A DNA stretch of 64,000 bases. It comes from Plutella xylostella (taxonomy: Eukaryota; Arthropoda; Insecta; Lepidoptera; Plutellidae). Shown here in pieces: positions 43,397 through 55,918 of this stretch. The DNA is taken from positions 508,501 to 572,500 of the forward strand of contig NC_063986.1 of assembly GCF_932276165.1 (NCBI RefSeq), given 5' to 3'. How positions within the stretch are numbered: the first letter of the stretch is position 1; each line of letters begins with the position of its first letter. The position numbers were made by a program, and so were the translations under genes. The notes under the pieces were generated by a model. It worked only from the letters and a program-made list of their open reading frames with translations. It was not told the origin of the DNA and ran no database searches.

Positions 43397-46127
43397 TTAT
43401 TCCATTTGCAGTAAGAAAGTACAATAGGAGAAACTGGTTTTTATAATCTGTAAATAAAAATAAACAGCATTATTAGTAATCAGAAGATCACCTAAAGATT
43501 AAAATCAAATAAAACCTTATGAAATTATAATAATATATTCTTACCGCTCCCATACTCTTGACTCCAACCGCTACAACGCCCATAAAAGTAACTCTTATAG
43601 GGTCTTGAACTCGACTCAAGAAAAGCATCAAGTATTTGCGATTACTGACATTCATGTACTCCCAGGGCATACTGTATACTGCATCAATAAGTTTTTCGCT
43701 CTGTAAATAAAATTTGATATTATTAGGGCAGGCGTTACTAGAGCTGACTAGCGCCATATTTAAAGCTTCAATGCCTGGGAATCAGACACTATTTGTTTTG
43801 TACCTGTTACTCTCATCATCAGCTATTAATCATCCACTGCTGGACATAGGCCTCTCCCAAGGAGTGCCACAACACTCGGTCCTCGGCCTTCCTCATCCAA
43901 CCACTACCGGTGTCTACCTAAGGTCGTCAGACCAGCGGGCAGGAGGGCGTCCCACGCTGCGTTTGCCTGTTCGTGGTCACCAGTCGAGAACTCGCTTAGT
44001 AACGCTCTTAAAATAATGGTTCACAATTGTAAAAAAACTACAGAAGCCAATAAATGGCGTTGCAGTCTATTAATTTTTTTTACAAAAAAGTTAGGTTCCA
44101 GATCTTATAATCATAAATCAACTCACAGAATAACTGACTATTTCGAATGTGACGGAGACAACGAGCAGGTTGCCCAGCGAGCTCGCCAGCAGACACGCGT
44201 TGCGTACCAGGTCATCCGGATCCTACACGTAACAAATGAATTGTTACTGAAATAATATTAAACTTGTATAGTCCTCTTCTAGTACGGCTTTTGAAAACGA
44301 ATATGAAAAAGGTTTGTTATTCTTCTGTCATCTGCATATATTATCTATTAAAAGTTTCCTGGTAGTTTCCGGTAGAGGCGCCACAATATAGTTTTCGATA
44401 AACTATCAAACCTGCACTATTACGGCTCTTCCGGCGGCGACTGACACCAATCTTCCTGACAATTCGTTCCACGGTGGCAAACCCTAGTCCAGCTCTAGTG
44501 GTTGGTCACAGAAACGCTAGTAAATTTATACAATTTACCAGCATTGTTCTTGTCATACTCACACAACGTATACATTCGAGTAGAAGAACGCATAGATTGA
44601 CCAAGTGAAAGAAGTAGTTGAGACCCAGAGTCGGCCCAAAGAAGCTTGATATCTCTCTCACGCATCTGAAACTTGTAAACACAATAAAATAATGCGCTAA
44701 ACTTGTAAAATTAGCCTCTCAGCATTTCAGCTCAGCATAATTATTATATTAAAATACCTGGTGCTAATTTGTGCTATATTGTCAGCTATACCAATGCCAT
44801 CATTTTCAGCGGTTATGAGTTTAAAACTAAATTGTTGCAGGTTTATTGCTAAATTTCATTCATAATGCTTAGAGCACAAATGCGTGCATGTAAATTACTA
44901 TTTGCTTACCGTATTATATATTTATGATGTTTAATCATATCAACAAGAACATTATTAATGTATTTATTTTCATCATCGTCATACCAGCTGACGCGGACGT
45001 TATTTCCCGTTCTCCCAGGCACCTGAACGACCATCTCTTGTCTCGGTCGCGGAAGATTTTCCATGTTATACTTCAGTATTCGAATGTGGCCGATGATTTG
45101 AAAGACAATGACGGCTAGAAAGCAGTCAATTAGTATGACGGAGGCGCCTCCGATGAAGGTAAAGTAGACGTTGGTGACCGTGAGGATATAGAAGTAGTCC
45201 ATGCAGTTGAAGCCAGGGTAGTGGAAGTAAATAGATAGCTCTAAATCCATTCCTTCAAGATTGAAACCGCGAAATGCTCCAGCCTTGTAGCTGTTGTATA
45301 TGGGACATGCGTTGAACGCTATAGGCACAATCGCAATAATACCCATGTGGTACAGAGTGCAATAGTAGGAGTATTTGTTCATTTCCGCAAAAACCTGCCG
45401 ACAAAATAAAGTTCTTCTTATAAACATATAAGATAAGATATTTCAAATAAATATGATTAAATACTCACTTCTGCTTCATAACCACTGCTATGTTTATGAT
45501 TAACTAGGTGAAACTGCGTAAGAAACCTTGACAATATATTCTGATACTTTTGAAAACTTGGCAGACTGCATCTTGCCTGGGAAACAAAAAAGTATTGTTG
45601 ATCTACAACCTAATAAATAATTGATAAAACCGGTGGACGATATCATACATTAGAATAGTATTGATCAAAGTAATTTAACAGTGATAGGTATGAGTTAGTG
45701 ATCCTACCATATTATAACATTTGTAAGTACTTACGGTCATCATAAAAGTTAAAGATGCAGTAATGTAAAGCTGACCGACATCAAGAAACGGGATTTCATC
45801 AAAGAACACTAGAATATAGGTCACTTGTCCCACAAACCCAATGAAATTTTGCAGGAAAATTTGAACCTTATGCCATTTGACAAACCGAGGGACATCCTCG
45901 CCCAAGCCCTCTCCTGGCCAAAATCCGGGCAGCCACATACATTTCCTCATCATTTTAATATAGTTCAAATCCATATAACTTTCTTTGCTGTAAACATGTT
46001 AAACATAATTAATAATTATACTGAATTTTAAGAGCATAATCACAATGACTAGAAACAATGTCATGTGGTCATAACAACAACACAAATATAAATTATGAGT
46101 AGGTGTATTTTTTATTACTCACACCAT
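43397..46127 (-). CDS. Odorant receptor OR-7, intact
   Basis: Exons in reading order: 46123-46127 (ATGGT, donor GTGAGT), 45735-45987, 45469-45576, 44910-45394, 44563-44665, 44127-44222, 43545-43700, 43397-43447. The product is 418 residues (MVKESYMDLNYIKMMRK...), ending IIKTSFSYCTFLLQME. Exon 6 has PWEYMNVSNRK and VTFMGVVAVGVKSMGA, departing from the shared VTTMGVVPVGVQTMGA. Exon 5 reads DPDDLVRNACLLASSLGN in place of the common LLGVSLGN. These C-terminal differences make it a distinct lineage within the array. A second in-frame ATG lies in exon 1 (45974). Intron 5 holds a lepidopteran repeat fragment. Confidence 0.9.
43815..44012 (+). mobile_element. Lepidopteran LINE/SINE 3'-region fragment in OR-7 intron 5
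   Basis: ATCCACTGCTGGACATAGGC, CTCTCCCAAGGAGTGCCACA and GTCGTCAGACCAGCGGGCAG belong to a very common lepidopteran repeat derived from a LINE 3' region. The GC-rich text contrasts with the host intron. Confidence 0.75.
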
Positions 46128-46689
46128 TATTAAGCCTTTTCATAAAAACAGGTTGCATGTATTTATAAAGAGAGGGATCAAAATCTAATAAGTAGATATG
46201 CTTCAGGGAAAGGATAAATAATAATTTAAGTTAATTATTGTTTTCAATCAATAACTAGTATAAATTTTGTCATCAAAGGAAAGAAAAATACTTGTGCAAT
46301 TGGGAATTAAATAAATAAAAATCATCAATAAAGGTTTGTTATGTCAAATTAAAATGTATTTTCTACGTTTACTAGGTATATACCTACGTTTAATTCTATT
46401 GGGGTTCCACGAAAGAGCCTCCACGAGAGTGACATAAATATCTACTACTTTTTGGTAATAAGTTTGCCTTTGTACATTCTCTGTATTGTTTATGTAGGTG
46501 CAAAACAAGGTTTTATTACTTTTTTCGAAAAAAATATGTACCGCAAAGTGTGGATAAATAAATAACAAAGGAAACGCGTAAAAGAGATGACACTAACTTT
46601 ATTTGAATTATCAAAATAATACTCGTACTTAATGGAATTCTTTCAATGTAGTAAGCTCATAGTTACATTAAACTCATAATTGTATTTCT
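46128..46689. other. OR-7/OR-8 spacer
   Basis: 562 bp of AT-rich DNA between the OR-7 start codon and the OR-8 stop. No repeat, exon or regulatory motif could be recognised. It presumably holds the OR-7 promoter. Confidence 0.5.
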
Positions 46690-49110
46690 TCATTCTATTG
46701 ACAGCAAAAAAGTACAATAGGAAAAACTGGTCCTCAAAATCTGTAACAATAGAATAAATACTTATAATAGATATTGTGGACAAGCATCTAAAATCAGTAC
46801 ATAAACTATTATTTATATCGTCAATTAGGATACTCTTTATTACATTGTTAACAGTTTTTTCCATTTAAAGTTCAACACCATAATTAATTCTTACCGCACT
46901 CATAGTCTGTACCCCGACCGACACCACACCCATAGTAGTCACTCTAATGGGGTCTTGAACTCGACTCAAAAACAGCTTCACCATTTTCCGATTACTGACA
47001 TTCATGCTCTCCCATGGCATTCCGTAAACTGCATTTATCAGTTTTTCACTCTGAAAAAAAAAAGCATAAAAGTTTGTAAAACGGTAAAGCAAAATAGTAT
47101 ATAGATGTTCAACCTTGCAAACTGATCCCAAATGATGTCGGGAGATTACCCGGAAGAGATTTTCTAATAATATATTTTATAATTATAAAATTAAATAACG
47201 GTGCTTTATAATCTGCCAACTTACATAAGCGCCAACTATTTCAAAAGTGACAGAAGAGACGAGCAGGTTCCCCAGCGACACTCCCAGTACGCATAAATTA
47301 CGCACCAAAGCGTCTTGCTCCTGAATAAAAATCATAATTACTATAATGACAGCGGCTCAGAGAGGTATAATAATGTTATTTTAGTCAAATCGCAAGAGAA
47401 AGAGACACACCGACAAGACCAATGCTCTTAAATTTAAGAAGATGTCAAATCTCATTTGAGATCAGATTATTGTGCCCAAGTGTGTGCGCAATACACAGGA
47501 GCACTCTCTGTTCCATCATTCTCAATAACTTGTCGGCCGACCCATTATCGCCCGACACGACTGGAGAAAGCTAGGTGCACGACTGACTGCTTTACATGCT
47601 CATCCGAAAACATGGATCATTTCACTGTTTCGGACATCAGATGATCAGTATTCTATGAGGTATACTCACACAACGGATACACTCGAGCAGTAGTACGCAA
47701 AGGTTGACCAAGTGGAACATGTAGCTAATTCCCAGAGTGAGCCCAAAAAACGATGATACTTCTTCTACATATCTGAAACTCCAAAGAGTATGTAGGTATG
47801 TAAGTAAAAACATGAATAGGTACTAACAATCCACCTTTAACTTTTACAACCCCAAAGCACGGTACCTACCCTTAATTTGTGATAGTGCGTGCAGATATTT
47901 AGAAAAACCTACTTATCTTATACATTTTACTAACCGTATTATGTATTTATGGTGTGTCATCATTTCAATAATAATGTTATGAACATTTTTATTTTCTTCG
48001 TCATCATACCAGCCCACGGTTACATTCCTTATCTCTCCAGGTACATCAACCACAATGTCTCTTTTGGGTCGTGGTAGATTCTCCATGTTATACTTCAGTA
48101 TACGAATGTGTCCTATGATTTGAAGAATGATGAGAGAAAGGAAACAGTCGATGCTGAATATAGCGATGCTTCCGCTTAGCGTTAGGTAGTAGTTGAGCAC
48201 TGTTAAAAAGTAGAAGTGATCAAAGCAGTTGAAGCCAGGGAAATGGTAATATATAGATAGTTCCACATCGATGCCATCCAGATTTCTCCTTTTGAAGGCC
48301 CCAGCTCTGTAACTATTGTATATTGGAGCGACATTGTACGCAAACGGTATAATTAAAATCATAGCCATGTGATATGCGACGCAATAATAAGAAATCTTGT
48401 CCATTTCTTCGACCACCTGAAGATAGTATAACTCTAGTAAAAAATATGCACTATGTACCTAATCAAAGTTTATATTTTCAAATGCCAAAATACGTACTTG
48501 CGTTTGATAATCACCGTTGTATTTGTAATTTATCAAATGAAACTCAGTGAGGAATGTTTTTAAGAACTTATTGTATCTTTTTAAGCTTGGCAGGGAGCAT
48601 CTGATCTGAAAGAATTAGCAAGTGTAGTTATTTTTAATAAAAATACATAATTATGATGTCGAACAAAGCTAAGATACTTATAATATGAAATAAACGTGCG
48701 GTACTTACTATAACCATAACAGTTAAGGAAGTGGTGATGTAAATCATTCCTATATCCAGAAACGGGATTTGGCTAAAGAATACTTTAATGTACATCAGTT
48801 GACCTACGAATGCAATTATATGCTGCACAATCATTTGTACTTTATGCCATTTGACAAAGAGGTAGCTTTGTTCACCGAGGGCCTCGCCCGGCCAGAACCC
48901 AGTCCACCAAATAAACCTCCTCATTATTTGAATGTACTTCAGTTCTACGTACTTGTCTTTCCTGTAATTACGAGAGTTTAACTTTCCAGATTATTTTATT
49001 TTAATAGTGCTTGTATTTTATTTTGCTGTTGCTTGTAAGATTATTCTTTGTAATTTGTGGTATGACCTCAACCATCATAAATAACCAAAGACTTACCTAA
49101 TTTGAAACAT
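46690..49110 (-). CDS. Odorant receptor OR-8, intact
   Basis: Exons in reading order: 49097-49110 (ATGTTTCAAATTAG, donor GTAAGT), 48709-48961, 48498-48605, 47935-48416, 47670-47772, 47225-47320, 46895-47050, 46690-46740. The start exon encodes MFQI plus two bases and joins as MFQIRKDKYVELKYIQIMRR. The total is 420 residues, ending ILRTSFSYCTFLLSIE. Exon 3 is 482 nt and opens VVEEMDKISYYCVAYHMAM. Exon 2 ends NGDYQTQ instead of the xGYEAE type. These marks define a subgroup with OR-9 and OR-10. A SINE sits in intron 4. Confidence 0.92.
47440..47642 (-). mobile_element. SINE fragment in OR-8 intron 4
   Basis: Reverse complement of the body of the SINE at 19468-19848. Shared text includes GAGTGCTCCTGTGTATTGCG, CCAGTCGTGTCGGGCG and CTGATGTCCGAAACAGTGAA. 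The tRNA head is missing, so it is 5' truncated. Confidence 0.75.
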
Positions 49111-49708
49111 TTTAGGTACTATATATATAAATTCAGTTTATTTGAAAGATTATAGGCGATATTCGATATATTAGTCCACAAAATGAATGAGCAAAGACTA
49201 AGTTTAATTATTTCTTACTATGGCTTCAAAATATTATTCATAATATATTTTTTACCTTGGGTTATGATTACTTCATGAAATAGTAAAAAATTAATGTGTG
49301 CGACGTATGATAATGGCCGTAATACATTCATTAAATCTATAAACCATATTATTATATTTGTATTTTCAATGAATAAAAGGTAAAGTTCCGTTCTTATATA
49401 CGTATTTTGTAAATTAGCTATTTTCTCACTATATTTACTACTAATTCATGTTTGGAAAAGTAACATGAAGCCTTTTAAATCGAAAGGCATAAAACATAAC
49501 ATATAAATACTTATTAGTGTGGAAAGCTTTGATCAAGTCTGAACAACATACTCGTTTAATGTTTTTACTATGATTGAAAAAAAACACATCACTGACAAAA
49601 GCACATACTCATTTTATTTGCCATAATATGTATAATATATATTATTTTGAGTGCAGTACCTAATTACTGTAAATTAATTATGCACCTGTAATAACTGTGC
49701 GTATTCCA
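49111..49708. other. OR-8/OR-9 spacer
   Basis: 598 bp. The part next to OR-8 (GATATTCGATATATTAGTCC, AAAATGAATGAGC) is related to the regions upstream of OR-9 (about 53027-53060) and OR-10 (about 58850-58890), so it may include shared promoter sequence of the subgroup. Nothing else was recognised. Confidence 0.5.
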
Positions 49709-49871
49709 TTACTCTAAGGTCAGAAGAAAAGTACAATATGAGAGACTGGTCCGCAAAATCTGAAAAAATAAAACGTAACATCATGAAAAGCTTATCACGA
49801 AACCTCCATTAACGACATTCTCAATAAATTTTTTTCGACGAAGAACTTTCATAAAGTAATATCTCTATCAG

Positions 49872-49998
49872 AAGCGCTAGCACGGGGCGCAATTAAAACG
49901 ACAAAAGTTTTGCATCGCGCTCACTGACATCGCGCAGCCTGAAGAGCAAGTCCGACGAAGAACTTTTGTAACGTCTTAATTGCGCCCCGTGCTAGCCT
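49872..49998. mobile_element. Hairpin MITE in OR-9 intron 6
   Basis: GCTAGCACGGGGCGCAATTA (left) and TAATTGCGCCCCGTGCTAGC (right) are perfect inverted repeats, extended with mismatches through ACGACAAAAGTT / AACTTTTGTAACGT. The total is about 127 bp. No coding capacity. Confidence 0.85.
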
Positions 49999-50639
49999 TT
50001 CAGGTTTCACATAATATAAATAATTCTTACCGCACCCATAGTCTGTACTCCAACCGACACCATACCCATAGTAGTCACTCTAATGGGGTCTTGAACTCGA
50101 CTCAAAAACAGCTTCACCATTTTCCGATTACTGACATTCATGCTCTCCCAGGGCATTTCGTACACTGCATTTATCAGTTTTTCACTCTGAAAATAAAATA
50201 ATCAGCATAAATGTTTGTAAGTTTGAAGCTATAAGTAGATTAAATATTGTAAGTTATATTTTGTTCAACCTTGTAAATTGATCGTTAATGATGTCGTGAG
50301 ATTGCCTGGCGTAATCGTTTGTAGCGTGTTTATCAATAAAATCATATTTTATTGTATTAGGCGAATTTGTACATCAAACATAGGGGTGCCACGCATGTAA
50401 ACATTCAAGTACTTATTGCAAATTGAAGTAGTTTCTAATGAATATATTAAAATTTTATAGCGGTGCTTTATAAATAATCTGTCAACTTACATAAGCGCCA
50501 ACTATCTCAAAAGTGACAGAAGAGACGAGTAAGTTCCCCAGCGATACTCCAAGTACGCATGAATTACGCACCAAAGCGTCTTGATCCTGAATAAAAATCA
50601 TAATTATTATAATATTATGACTTGATAGAAGGTGCAATA

Positions 50640-50800
50640 ACTTGAAGGAGATCCATCCTCAGCGACCTCAATTCCGTGGGAATCTCTTGAGGCGAAGCCA
50701 AGGAAAGAGCTCAGGATAGGAACGTTTGGAGAAGAACTGTGGAGGCCTTAGCTATGCTCCTTGGGGAGTTAGAGGAATAATCATCATGACGTGATAGCTT
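50640..50800 (+). mobile_element. LINE C-terminal fragment in OR-9 intron 4
   Basis: The plus strand reads GEAKERAQDRNVWRRTVEAL, then AMLLGELEE and a stop. This is the EA..xAxDRxxWRxxVEAL end of ORF2 seen in many lepidopteran LINE relics. Only about 40 codons are left. Confidence 0.65.
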
Positions 50801-51330
50801 AGAGTGACAAGGTTAAGAGGTATACTTACGCAGCGGATACACTCGAGCAGTAGTACACAAAGGTTGACCAAGTGGAACATATAGCTTATTCCAAGAGTAA
50901 GCCCAAAAAACGACGATACTTCCTTAACATATCTGAAACTCCAAGCATGTCAAAAAGGAATGCTTGACTTTTGCAACGCCAAAGAGCGGATCCTCCAAGC
51001 CACAAAATTTAAAATGAATTACTTACTCAAAATAAATAACATTATACACATAGAGAACCTAGTGAGTGATGAGAAAACCCTTATTATGATAGTGCGTGCC
51101 CATATTTAAAAGAATTAAATTATTTGTTTAAAATTCGACTCTACGAGTGTTGTACTGTGTAAAACTCACTTCAGAATCCAATAGGTACATGGTACAATAC
51201 AATATAATATATTATAACTTACCGTATAATGTATTTATGGTGTGTAATCATTTCAACAATAATGTTACGAACATTTCGGTTTTCGTCATCATCATACCAG
51301 CCCAAGCTCACATTACTAATCTCTCCAGGT

Positions 51331-51800
51331 CATTGACAAAAGAATAAAGAGGACTTGGCATAAAAATCGGTACTTAAAAATATATCGTCGTCTCTTTTTA
51401 ACTTATTGGTGTTATCGTACGTAAAAAAGGACAACAGTAGTTTTGTCTTTGCCTAAAATTACAACATTGCGATCGGTCGCCATGTTGATTGACCAAGATT
51501 GACATCCAAACACAAGGTACTTCAGCTGTCAAACAATTTGTTTGTTTACATTTTTCAAGAAAAAAGCCGCCATTTTAATTGACACCAAAGTTTAGGTATA
51601 GTGCCACAAACTTATCTGTTCCGGTGAGAGCGAACTAAATTGGTCCATATAATCTATGTCAATATGAAATTCATTAGTACAGTAAGTAATGAGGTATGGA
51701 CCAATTTAGTTCGCTCTCACCGGAACAGATAAGTTTGTGGCACTATAAGCGCATTTTTTTCGTTGATATGGCATGTCCTCTCTTTATTCTTTTGTCAATG
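51331..51800. mobile_element. 470-bp MITE with 8-bp TSD inserted in OR-9 exon 3
   Basis: Terminal inverted repeats CATTGACAAAAGAATAAAGA (left) and TCTTTATTCTTTTGTCAATG (right), with nearby AGGACTTGGCAT / ATGGCATGTCCT. Both ends abut CTCCAGGT (51323-51330 and 51801-51808), an 8-bp target-site duplication as made by hAT-type transposases. No transposase is encoded. It contains a second nested palindrome at 51599-51745. Confidence 0.92.
51599..51745. mobile_element. Nested palindromic MITE inside the 51331-51800 insertion
   Basis: Perfect 50-bp arms (51599-51648 and 51696-51745) starting TAGTGCCACAAACTTATCTG, around a 47-bp loop, flanked by TA-rich sequence. Perfect arm identity indicates a young copy. 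The TA edges hint at a Tc1/mariner-mobilised MITE that jumped into the hAT-like MITE. Confidence 0.85.
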
Positions 51801-53231
51801 CTCCAGGTACATCAACTACAATGTCACTTTTTGGTCGTGGAAGATTCTCTATGTTATACGTCAGTATACGAATGTGTCCGATGATTTGAAGAATGATGAG
51901 AGAAAGAAAACAGTCGATGCTGAATATAGCGATGCTTCCGCTTAGCGTCAGGTAGTAGTTTAACACTGTTAAAAAGTAGAAGTGATCGAAGCAGTTAAAG
52001 CCAGGGAAATGGTAATATATAGAAAGTTCCACATCGATCCCATCCAATTTTCTCCTTTTGAAGGCCCCAGCTCTGTAGCTATTGTATATTGGAGCAACAT
52101 TGTAAGCACACGGTATAATTAAAATCATGGCCATGTGATATGCGACGCAATAATAAGATATCTTGTCCATTTCTACGACCACCTGCAGATAGTATAACTC
52201 GAGTAAAAATTATGCAGTATGTACATCAAAGTTTATATTTTCATATCCCAAAATACGTACTTGCGTTTGGTAGTCACCGTTGTGTTTGTAATTTATCAAA
52301 TGAAACTCCGTGAGGAATGTTTTCAAGAACTTATTGTATCTTTTTAAGTTTGGCAGGGAGCATCTGATCTAAAAGTATTAGCGAGTCTTATACTTTTAAT
52401 AATATTATTACGAAAACAGCTAAGATACTAAGTATAACATACAATAAGTACAATAAATAAAACAGGCGTGAGATAATTAATGTATAAATACAAGTAGTAA
52501 GTTATATGAATGCTCATAGGCTACATACATACTTACTATAACCATGACAGTCAAGGAAGCGGAGATGTAAATCATTCCTACATCCAGAAAAGGAATTTGG
52601 TTAAAGAATACTTTAATGTACATCAGTTGACCTACGAATGCAATTATATGCTGCAGAATCATTTGTACTTTGTGCCATTTGACAAGGAGGTAAGTTTTTT
52701 CACCTAGAGCCTCTCCGGGCCAAAACCCAGTCCACCAAATAAACCTTCTCATTATTTGAATGTACTTCAGTTCTGTGTACTTGTCTTTCCTGTAACCATG
52801 AGAATGTATATTTTATAGATTACTTACTTTCATTTTAAAAGAAACAAGTGCCATCACTATAACAACAATAAGTTATACTTTTTAATTTTTTAGAACTGAC
52901 CTACCTCGCATGATCCTTAGGTATTTCTTATTATTACCTAACCTAAAACCACTTACCTAATTTCAAACATTTAGGCTGCTATGAAAATTAAATTTATATA
53001 TTTAAATTATTACATAAATGCAATAGGTATTCGATACATTTGTCCGCAAAATGATCAAGACTAAGTAAATTTTCTTTATGGCTTTAAAAATTTATCATAA
53101 TTGTTTTACCTTGGGTTATGATTACTTGAATAAATGTAATGGAAGTTACACATTTATTAAATTTATAAACTACATTATTACACTGATGTATTTTTTATGA
53201 ATAAAATGTAAGGTTTAGTTTATTTAGTTTA

Positions 53232-55640
53232 CATCTTTTAGACATAGACATAGACATAGACACATCGTTTATTCACTCACAAAATACACATCACAAATAC
53301 AAAACAACAATGTAGGTACAGTGGCATAAAGAATAACAATAATTGTGGTGTGTATTATGTCAGTAAAATGGCTCTGACTCAGCATGTGCTGTACAAAAAA
53401 GTATACAGCGCTGGTAATTCTGCCAGAACCAGCGAGTTGAGGTGGTACGCGGCTAAAATATAATATGATATAAACGTGCTGTGTTTGCTCCGAAAGATTT
53501 ATGTTTAAATTAGAATCTTTGTGTTAATAGTTTAAAACAATATATATACATATCATAATATAATAGGGTAATGTGTTAAAGTGTGGTTTGTATAAATATA
53601 CACAAAAGGTTGATGCTTAATCAATAAAAAATAGTATAATATTAAAATAAAATACAGAATAAGGCGATAAGTGCTGGAAGCTTAAATACATGTTAGGTAC
53701 TGGCGGAGTTTAATCTTAAAGAGGTGCTTGGACTTAAGTTTGCGCAGTGGAGGGGGAATATTGTTCTAGCACTTTGTCGCCTGGTACTTAAAGCTGCCTC
53801 GGAAGGCTGCAGTTTTACTCTGTGGCAATACAAGAGGTGGCGTGTGGTACCTTGCTGCATTTCGGCTACATCGCCAGTCGAGCTTTTCGTACAAATAGAT
53901 AGGAGTTTTTTTGTGTACCACTTCGAATAGCAATGTTGCAAAGTGAAGCTTTTGTCTCTGCTTCATGTTTAAGATTCCGGCTTTTTTGAGATACGGAGAG
54001 ACATGTGTCCGTGGTGGAATGCTAAAGCAGAACCGGGCACATGCGTTCTGTATTCGCTGGATGAGTCGTTGCGACCTCTCTAGAAGGCAGGGCCCATACA
54101 CCGAAATGCAGTGATTGAGTTTAGACAGCACTAAGGACTCACAGAGGCTAATTCTTAGTTCCTCGCTTAAGTATTTGCGCATATTATATAGTACTCTTAG
54201 TCTGTAGAAACAATTTCTAACAAGTTCCAGTACATGCTTCTCAAAACGTAGCTCACTGTCCATAGTTAGACCAAGATTACGAGCCTCTTTGACACATTCG
54301 ATAGGAGTGCCTGACACCATTATCATGGGGTCCAGTCTGACCATACTCTGAACTTGTTTTGATGTTCCTAAAAGCATAAACTTGGACTTGTTAGGATTGA
54401 GAGTAAGACAATTTCTATAAGACCATTCAGACACTCGCTGTAGATCGGCATTAAGGTCTGACAGAGCCTGTGGAAAGCCATTAATTTCGGCCGAGATGTA
54501 CAGCTGCAAATCATCTGCGTATAGATGATATCTACAGTTCTGAATACAGCCCGGTAGGTCAGCTCTATACAGTGAGTACAATAGAGGTGCCAGCATAGCG
54601 CCCTGAGGCACTCCTCTCTGTAAAGGTTTTGTGGTGGAGATAAGGAGCGATCCGTCCGACTTACTTATCGCTACTTTCTGAGAGCGATTGTTTAGGTAGC
54701 TGCGGAACCAGGTCAGAGTTTGTGGCTGAAAACCGTAATATGATAGCTTTGAAATTAAAAGTTCCATATTTATCGAGTCAAACGCTCTTGAGTAATCAAG
54801 AAGAGTGAGAATGGTACCTTTGTTAGCATCACGAGACGTTAGGATATTATCGGTCACATCTGCTAACGCTGTCGTTGTACTGTGACCCTTTCTGATTGCA
54901 GACTGGAGACTAGGCAAGATCTGATTTATTTCCACGTATTCTTTTACCTGGTCGAGTACCACTTTTTCTAAAATTTTTGATAAGTATGGGAGAATAGAAA
55001 TGGGTCTTAGGTCTTTAGGAGTATGAGGGTTGTTTATTTTAGGGATTGGTCTCACGAGAGCAATTTTCCAGTCTGTAGGGTAAACTGATAGCTCTATCGA
55101 CTTATTTATTATTAATGTTATTATGGTAAGGGTAAACGGGAGAGTCATGAGAATCATGTTTAAGTTGATTTTGTGCATTTGATTTAAGACCTAGTATTAT
55201 TTTTGCTACGACACTTTCGGTTACCTGTTTAAGGTCGAATTTTGCTTGCGAGAAAGTATGTGTATTAAAGAAGAGTAGCTCAGATTGATCTACTATGTTA
55301 TGTCCGGGAATGTCAAGAAAGTTATTGTTAATTATGTCAGGGTCCGCAAAATGTTCCGGTAGTTCGGATTCATTTTTAAAATTAGGTATTATAGTATTTT
55401 TTAGGTTAGTCCATAGTTGTTTAGGGTTATTTATATTTTTGTTAATGTGTTGATTAAAGTACGCTTGTTTTTCGTAATGGATGCTAATATTGGCAAGGTG
55501 TTTCTTTTTATATTCTTCTTTGTGGTCATTAGAGTTGAATTTATGGTATTTTTCGTGTGCTTCGTTTCTTAGTCGCATAATAAAACGTACGTTACTTGTG
55601 AGCCAGGGAATACTTGGTTTTCGAATTTTTATAGATTTTT
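53232..55640 (-). mobile_element. Jockey-like non-LTR retrotransposon, 5' truncated
   Basis: A minus-strand LINE filling most of the OR-9/OR-10 spacer. It codes for a reverse transcriptase (53766-55578) and ends, at the low-coordinate side, in a repeated ACATAGACATAGACATAGAC run that is its 3' tail. No endonuclease or ORF1 is present, so the 5' part is missing. It lies in the same orientation as the OR genes. The rest of the spacer (52971-53231 and 55641-55918) shows nothing recognisable. Confidence 0.85.
53766..55578 (-). pseudogene. LINE reverse transcriptase with one frameshift
   Basis: Two overlapping frames: 55578 to 55102 (linker region, KQLWTNLKNTIIPNFKNESE) and 55178 to 53766 (reverse transcriptase proper). 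RT motifs are in order: KIALVRPIPKINNPHTPKDLR, then RPISILPYLSKILEKVVLDQ, LLDYSRAFDSINMELL (first catalytic Asp), PLQRGVPQGAMLAPLLY, HLYADDLQLY (YADD catalytic pair), and a C-terminal FCFSIPPRTHV region. A frameshift near 55170 separates the two parts. Otherwise the frame is long and clean, so the copy is young but dead as read. Confidence 0.85.
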
Positions 55641-55918
55641 ATAGATTTTGATCTTTTCAAATTAGTTTTCCTGTATATTTACAATTTTTGAAGCATTTTA
55701 CATTTAAATCAAAATAAAATAACAGAAGTACTTATTATTAGTGTAAAGAACTTTGATCAAGTCTGGATAACTTTATTTCTAATACTCAAATATTTCTTTA
55801 CTAGTAGGTATGTAAGATTGTAAAAAACACACATCATTGACAAAAACACATATTTTATTTGCCTTAATTATTAGTGGATCATTCAGATAAGTGTATTTAA
55901 AAAACTGTCTGTATGCCT

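Larger units (their letters stand above)
49709..52970 (-). pseudogene. Odorant receptor OR-9, disrupted in exon 3 by a MITE
   Basis: Exons in reading order: 52957-52970 (start exon, MFEI), 52537-52789, 52261-52368, 51223-52182 (interrupted), 50830-50932, 50491-50586, 50031-50186, 49709-49759. Exon 3 carries a 470-bp insertion at 51331-51800 just after DIVVDVPG. Reading into it gives ALTKE and a stop, removing TM5-TM7. The coding sequence on both sides remains in frame, with no other stop or frameshift and with normal splice sites. The lesion is therefore recent and the gene may still be intact in other individuals. It is the sister of OR-8, with long identical runs in exon 3. Terminal exon: ILRTSLSYCTFLLTLE. 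Confidence 0.9.
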
